DNA of 9,456 nucleotides, taken from the NCBI GenBank assembly GCA_016935955.1, contig JAFGPY010000205.1:1-9456 (forward strand). Direction: 5' to 3'. This document shows, in pieces, positions 6,317-9,456 of the stretch (within the stretch, counting starts at the first letter, position 1; each line of letters opens with the position of its first letter). A program made the position numbers and the translations under genes. The notes under the pieces are model-generated. The model was not told the DNA's origin. It was given only the letters and a program-made list of their open reading frames with translations, and searched no databases. Origin of the DNA: Planctomycetota bacterium. GTDB lineage: Bacteria > Planctomycetota > Phycisphaerae > FEN-1346 > JAACEH01.

Positions 6317-8041
6317 ATGCAGCTTGTTCGGATTCTGGGGCGGAGCCTTGTGGACTGTTTCTGCCGCTATGCCGCCGCGATGGTTTTCCCGGGCGGAGAC
6401 TACTGGCCCGACAGCCGGGACATGGACGGCGAAACGCTTGCCTTGTACCGCCGAGTCCTGAAAGCCATTGAAGACGCCGATCTCGCGGAGGCGCAGAGAC
6501 TGCTGGATCGTGTTCTTCAGAGGCGTCCGCAGATGACGGCCGCTCGTCTGGCGATGGCTGCCGTCCTGAGCGACCAGGGCAATACGGCCCGGGCTCGGGA
6601 GTTTCTCGACGCCGTCCTGCTCGATGGGTTGCACGACGGTCGCGTCTGGTTCCTGTCCGGACAACTGGCCGAGCGTCAGGGCCAGATCGGGCGGGCCATC
6701 GAATGCTACGAAGCCGCCGCGCAGCTGGCCGGTCGCAGTGCCTGTGAGGCGACCGAACGGTTGGCCGCCATCTACCTCGTGACCGAAGACCTGCCGAAGG
6801 CCCGGACCAAGCTCCAGTGGCTGGTCGAGGCCCGCCCCGAAGAGTTCGCGGTTCGCGTGGAGTTGGCCAGCATCCTGACGCTTCTGGGCGACCACGAGGG
6901 GGCCGTTTGCGCCTACCAGGACGCCATTCTGCTCGAGCCCGACAACTGGGAAGCCCGCACCGACCTTGCGGCTCGCCTCGAAGAACAGGAACGATTCGAG
7001 GAGGCCTTGGACGAGGTTCGCCAGGTCCTCGACCGGTGTCCCGACTTCGCCGACGTCCATCTTCGGGCCGCGCGGCTCTGTGTGCGGCTCAGCCGCCTCG
7101 ACGATGCGGCCGGTCACGTGGACAAGGCCCTGGCTCTCAATCCCAGATACCTGGAGGCCATTGTCCTGAAGGGCATGCTGCTGTCCGAACAGGATCAAGC
7201 CGAAGCCGCCGTGGCCACCTTCCACCGGGCCATTGCCGTCAACGAGCAGTACGTTCTGGCATATGCCGGTCTGGCCGTAGCCCTCGAACGGGCAGGTCGT
7301 TCGCAAGAGGCCGCCGAGACCATGGAGCTGGCCCGCCGCATCGCTCCGAGCAGCGAGCAGCTCTACACCCGTCTGTCGGAAGTCGGGCTCCAGGCCGCGC
7401 TGCAACAGCAACGCGATCGCAGGGCCGCGATCGAGGATGGAGCGATTGTCGACCGCGGACGGTTTGATGCCCTGCGGGCCGACGCCGGCGATCCGGACGG
7501 CGAGCCGTCGGACTGCGAAGGCTCCGACGAACCCGATCACGACGAACTGATGCGGCAGCAGGTCGAAATGCACCGGCAGGCGGTCGAGGCACACCCGAAG
7601 TACGCCGACCTGCGGTACTACTTCGGGTTGCTGCTGTCGAGTCTGGGCCGCACGGACGAGGCGGCGGAGCAGTACCGCGCAGCCGTTCAGATCAACCCGC
7701 ACTACGTCGAAGCCATGGGCCGCCTGGCCCTGTGCTACTGGCAGATGAATCGCCCGGGCGAGGCCCGCCAGGTCCTTGAGCGGGCAGGGCAGCCGGATGG
7801 CGACAACCTGAGGTCGCACTACCGCTTCGGCCTGGTCTGGGCCGACCAGGGGCTATGGCCGCTGACGGTCGAGAAACTCCGCCAGCAGGAACCGTCCCTG
7901 AGCGATGGAAAGGCCCACGCCTCGGTCATTGCGGCCATGCAGAACCTGGGTGTCTCGGCCGACCGGAATCGGCAGTATCTGGCCGCCCTGCACCTGGTGG
8001 ACCACCGCGACCGTCCTGTGCCGGCGGCTTCCCCGAAGTAG
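6317..8041 (+). CDS. Large TPR-repeat protein
   Basis: The 574-residue product starts at an ATG with a strong AAGGAG 6 bases upstream. It is built mainly from tetratricopeptide repeats, a scaffold for protein-protein interaction. One array spans about residues 43-350, with clear units such as 109-139, 176-209, 210-243, 244-277, 278-311 and 312-345; several end in the usual A-x-x-L-x-P-D/R pattern (ILLEPDN, ALALNPRY). A charged, acidic and probably disordered linker (about 384-410, rich in D, E, G and S) separates it from a second array at about 413-520, including DLRYYFGLLLSSLGRTDEAA and AVQINPHY. No convincing signal peptide or transmembrane segment is seen, although the first 25 residues are moderately hydrophobic. 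It follows the SPOR lipoprotein by 212 bases and precedes the prepilin-like genes. A role in assembling secretion or pilus-like machinery is possible but unproven; generic TPR hits would not settle function. Confidence 0.9.
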   Translation: MQLVRILGRSLVDCFCRYAAAMVFPGGDYWPDSRDMDGETLALYRRVLKAIEDADLAEAQRLLDRVLQRRPQMTAARLAMAAVLSDQGNTARAREFLDAVLLDGLHDGRVWFLSGQLAERQGQIGRAIECYEAAAQLAGRSACEATERLAAIYLVTEDLPKARTKLQWLVEARPEEFAVRVELASILTLLGDHEGAVCAYQDAILLEPDNWEARTDLAARLEEQERFEEALDEVRQVLDRCPDFADVHLRAARLCVRLSRLDDAAGHVDKALALNPRYLEAIVLKGMLLSEQDQAEAAVATFHRAIAVNEQYVLAYAGLAVALERAGRSQEAAETMELARRIAPSSEQLYTRLSEVGLQAALQQQRDRRAAIEDGAIVDRGRFDALRADAGDPDGEPSDCEGSDEPDHDELMRQQVEMHRQAVEAHPKYADLRYYFGLLLSSLGRTDEAAEQYRAAVQINPHYVEAMGRLALCYWQMNRPGEARQVLERAGQPDGDNLRSHYRFGLVWADQGLWPLTVEKLRQQEPSLSDGKAHASVIAAMQNLGVSADRNRQYLAALHLVDHRDRPVPAASPK

Positions 8042-8277
8042 CCCGGAAGGGGCCACGGGATGCACCGAGGCCTCACGAGACACTTGGGAATCAGGTCACA
8101 TGGGGACTGCCGGGGCGGCAGAACGCCCTCGTATGGTGGACCTTCCTGCCCTGGGGCGGACTGTCGGTGAGGGCAGAGCGGCTGCAACTCCCCGGATGCC
8201 GCGCAAGAGCCGTCCAAGCTGTCTCTTATGGGCGGGCGGCAGGGGGGAAAGCGCTGGAATTCTGTCCCCCAAAAGGT

Positions 8278-8283
8278 TATAGT
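8278..8283 (+). promoter_or_regulatory. Candidate -10 element for the prepilin-like gene
   Basis: TATAGT matches TATAAT at 5 of 6 positions and lies in the A/T-richest part of the 8042-8426 gap. No good -35 is found at the right distance (CTGGAA at 8254-8259 matches 3 of 6 with an 18-base spacer). If used, transcription would begin near 8290 and produce a leader of roughly 137 bases containing the nested hairpins at 8325-8409. Confidence 0.3.
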
Positions 8284-8324
8284 TCAAGTGGAATACCGTA
8301 TGTAGCGGAGCATCGCGCCAACTA

Positions 8325-8409
8325 CCCTATGTTGTGAGTGGGCCGTGGTTCTGGTTTCGCCCACTCCGGACTCCCTGTGTCGGCGATGGACGCGTGGAAA
8401 TGCATAGGG
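8325..8409 (+). promoter_or_regulatory. Nested inverted repeats in the prepilin leader, possible RNA regulator
   Basis: An outer pair CCCTATG (8325-8331) and CATAGGG (8403-8409) encloses an inner 8-bp stem GAGTGGGC (8336-8343) / GCCCACTC (8359-8366) with a 15-base loop. The outer 3' arm ends 7 bases before the GGAG ribosome binding site at 8417-8420. Opening or closing this structure could therefore affect translation of the gene at 8427. It does not match the c-di-GMP-I riboswitch core as I know it, and I recognise no other family. Confidence 0.4.
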
Positions 8410-8426
8410 CGAAAGTGGAGACTTTG

Positions 8427-9251
8427 ATGAGCATTCCTGGGGCTCTTTTGGCAAAGCATTGTTGCCTGCGTCGCGGTCGGGGCTTCACTCTGATCGAGTT
8501 GCTGATTGTCATTGCGATCATCGCGGTCCTGGTCACGATGGTCGGCGTCGTGGCCCCGGTCATTCAGAACAAGATCAACGCGACCAAGTGCCAGCGCAAC
8601 CTCAAGACGATTCACCAGGTTTTGATGGGCTACGCCGAGCAGAACGACGGCTGGTTGCCCGAGTTTTCTCACTACTGGGGCGACAGCCTGACCCACCAGT
8701 TCAGGTGGGACGGTGGTTCGCGGCCGACGCTGGACGTCTGGGTGGCTATGAGCGACGTAGCCTTGCTGAAGCAACTGGGAGGCTCGGCCGAGGTCTTCTT
8801 CTGCCCGCTGTACCCCGACTACGGCAACTACGACGACTGGCAGTTCGATTCGTGGAATCACCCTGTCACGAGCGGGGACTCCTACGTGGCCCGGTTGGGC
8901 TACTACACAACAATCAACAGGGGGTCCATCTACAACAGCCCGTTGACCGATGGCCGCATGCCGATCCGCAAGGTCCAGGCGGGCACCGACAACATGCCGA
9001 TCTTCGCCGATCTGCTCCGATTCGGTCCGGCCTCCTGGGATCCGGCTGGATGGTATCACGGCACGGACAGCGACAACGTGCTCGATCGGGCATTCACCGG
9101 CGGTGGCAACACCCTCTTCTTCGGCGGCTCCGTGGTGTGGAAGGAGTGGGGCGAACTGGAACTGCAGGCGGAAGACAAGAGTCTCGGTTGCGGCGCCAAA
9201 TCAGGTGAAACGATGTTCTGGTTCTGGCTGGGACAAGCTATGGAGGAATGA
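8427..9251 (+). CDS. Prepilin-type N-terminal domain protein (pseudopilin-like, HX9DG-like)
   Basis: This 274-residue protein has a type IV prepilin/pseudopilin N-terminus. The ATG at 8427 is chosen because GTGGAG lies 6 bases upstream; in-frame starts further up (GTG 8334, ATG at 8400) lack such a site and overlap the leader repeats. The basic leader RRGRG ends at Gly19. Cleavage by prepilin peptidase would give mature Phe1 with the conserved Glu5 (FTLIELL), followed by the hydrophobic helix IVIAIIAVLVTMVGVVAPVI. KCQRNLKTIHQVLMGYAEQNDGWLP follows, as in planctomycete proteins of the DUF1559/HX9DG type. Near the C-terminus, WYHGTDSDN (His211) and GGGNTLFFGGSVVW (225-238) correspond to that family's H...DG signature, with GG replacing the usual DG. 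It is probably inserted in the inner membrane and assembled by, or related to, a type II secretion/pilus apparatus. Such proteins are numerous in planctomycetes and their individual roles are mostly unknown. Confidence 0.88.
   Translation: MSIPGALLAKHCCLRRGRGFTLIELLIVIAIIAVLVTMVGVVAPVIQNKINATKCQRNLKTIHQVLMGYAEQNDGWLPEFSHYWGDSLTHQFRWDGGSRPTLDVWVAMSDVALLKQLGGSAEVFFCPLYPDYGNYDDWQFDSWNHPVTSGDSYVARLGYYTTINRGSIYNSPLTDGRMPIRKVQAGTDNMPIFADLLRFGPASWDPAGWYHGTDSDNVLDRAFTGGGNTLFFGGSVVWKEWGELELQAEDKSLGCGAKSGETMFWFWLGQAMEE
8481..8554 (+). repeat. Prepilin N-terminal coding module, copy 1
   Basis: These 74 bases encode the cleavage-site glycine and the hydrophobic helix of the first prepilin-like protein. 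They match 9383-9456 at 73 of 74 positions. The only difference is T at 8489 versus C at 9391, which is synonymous (ACT/ACC). The last 65 bases are identical, including every wobble position. Confidence 0.9.
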
Positions 9252-9331
9252 CATCCGACGGCAAGGCAGGTGGATCTGTCCGGAGCAGCGTCGTCGGACT
9301 CAACAGAGCGCCTACAGTGGAGAGTCTCGCA

Positions 9332-9456
9332 ATGAGCGACGACCATGCCTGTTTTGCTGGAGCGAATGTGCGACGGGGTTCAGGCTTCACCCTGATCGAG
9401 TTGCTGATTGTCATTGCGATCATCGCGGTCCTGGTCACGATGGTCGGCGTCGTGGC
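9332..9456 (+). CDS. Second prepilin-type N-terminal domain protein (3' cut by window edge)
   Basis: The first 41 codons of another prepilin-like gene are present, in a frame that runs off the window. The ATG at 9332 has AGTGGAGAG upstream (GGAG ending 9 bases before the ATG), sharing AGTGGAGA with the site of the preceding gene. The leader MSDDHACFAGANVRRGSG differs from that of the first gene. It ends at Gly18, the predicted prepilin peptidase site, before FTLIELLIVIAIIAVLVTMVGVV with the conserved glutamate at mature position 5. The 80-base gap after the preceding stop suggests a tandem, possibly co-transcribed pair. The C-terminal domain cannot be seen, so orthology to the first copy beyond the N-terminal module is unknown. 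Confidence 0.85.
   Translation, partial: MSDDHACFAGANVRRGSGFTLIELLIVIAIIAVLVTMVGVV
9383..9456 (+). repeat. Prepilin N-terminal coding module, copy 2
   Basis: This is the partner of 8481-8554 with one synonymous mismatch. The match runs to the very last base of the window, so its true downstream limit is unknown. Confidence 0.9.

Larger units (their letters stand above)
8042..8426 (+). other. 385-base non-coding region with possible mobile-element debris
   Basis: No credible gene fills this interval; an open frame to 8337 is only a run-on of a shadow frame from the TPR gene. Three things are visible. First, GGTCACATGGGGAC at 8094-8107 and TTCTGTCCCCC ending at 8270 contain the inverted pair GGGGAC/GTCCCC. 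These resemble intergenic repeat motifs that I associate with REP-type (Y1 transposase) elements, but no transposase is present. Second, a 6-bp stem GGGGGA/TCCCCC (8243-8248 with 8265-8270) has a 16-base loop and is followed by AAAA; it may terminate TPR transcription. Third, an A/T-richer patch begins at about 8271 and leads into the prepilin leader. Confidence 0.4.

Noticed and set aside
6176..7819. 547-codon open frame on the minus strand opposite the TPR gene
   Set aside because: It is a mirror of the GC-rich TPR coding sequence, with low-information Gly/Val/Gln-rich composition and no recognisable domain. The plus-strand gene has a strong ribosome binding site and clear repeats.
7855..8337. 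160-codon plus-strand open frame spanning the end of the TPR gene and the gap
   Set aside because: It overlaps the TPR gene in another frame for over 180 bases and lacks a ribosome binding site or recognisable domain.
8042..8426. c-di-GMP-I riboswitch or tRNA in the gap before the prepilin gene
   Set aside because: The conserved GEMM core was not found. GTTCAAGT near 8282 looks slightly like a T-loop, but no acceptor, D or anticodon arms can be formed around it.
1..9456. CRISPR array, phage or defence island
   Set aside because: No regularly spaced repeats, integrase, transposase, restriction or toxin-antitoxin genes were seen. The only sizeable repeat is the prepilin coding module.

Overview
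The window is GC-rich, gene-dense bacterial DNA. The best guess for the organism is a planctomycete (Planctomycetota, possibly class Phycisphaerae). The clues are tandem prepilin-like proteins with an FTLIELLIVIAIIAVL head and a non-pilin, HX9DG-like C-terminal part, a single-chain (alpha2-type) glycyl-tRNA synthetase, TPR-rich proteins and a diderm-style lipoprotein. This placement is inference from protein character only.

Layout. Bases 2-331 hold the 3' end of the glycyl-tRNA synthetase gene (+). It converges on a minus-strand pair across a strong 12-bp hairpin at 369-400. The minus-strand pair is an AMP-forming acyl-CoA/acyl-ACP synthetase-like ligase (2985-1498, TTG start) followed by an unrecognised secreted protein (1382-444). 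A 394-base divergent intergenic region (2986-3379) carries a candidate minus-strand promoter flanked by a 10-bp direct repeat, a 13-bp palindrome and a nested hairpin. On the plus strand come two tandem CPBP-family (CAAX protease/Rce1-like) membrane proteins. The first (3380-4237) has lost key catalytic residues and looks like a pseudoprotease. The second (4302-5166) keeps every motif but is interrupted by an apparent one-base frameshift near 4698. Next are a TPR lipoprotein with a C-terminal SPOR domain (5307-6104) and a 574-residue TPR protein (6317-8041). After a 385-base non-coding stretch with a possible structured leader come a complete prepilin-like gene (8427-9251) and the beginning of a second one (9332 to the window edge). 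The last 74 bases repeat the first prepilin's N-terminal coding segment with one mismatch.

How the genes may work together. The plus-strand set from 3380 onward is envelope-oriented: membrane protease homologues, a septal-peptidoglycan-binding lipoprotein, a TPR scaffold and pseudopilin-like proteins. The gaps of about 65-390 bases mean these need not be one operon. The most unusual content is the dead/active pair of CPBP paralogues and the near-identical prepilin N-terminal module. No CRISPR array, tRNA, rRNA or intact mobile element was seen.
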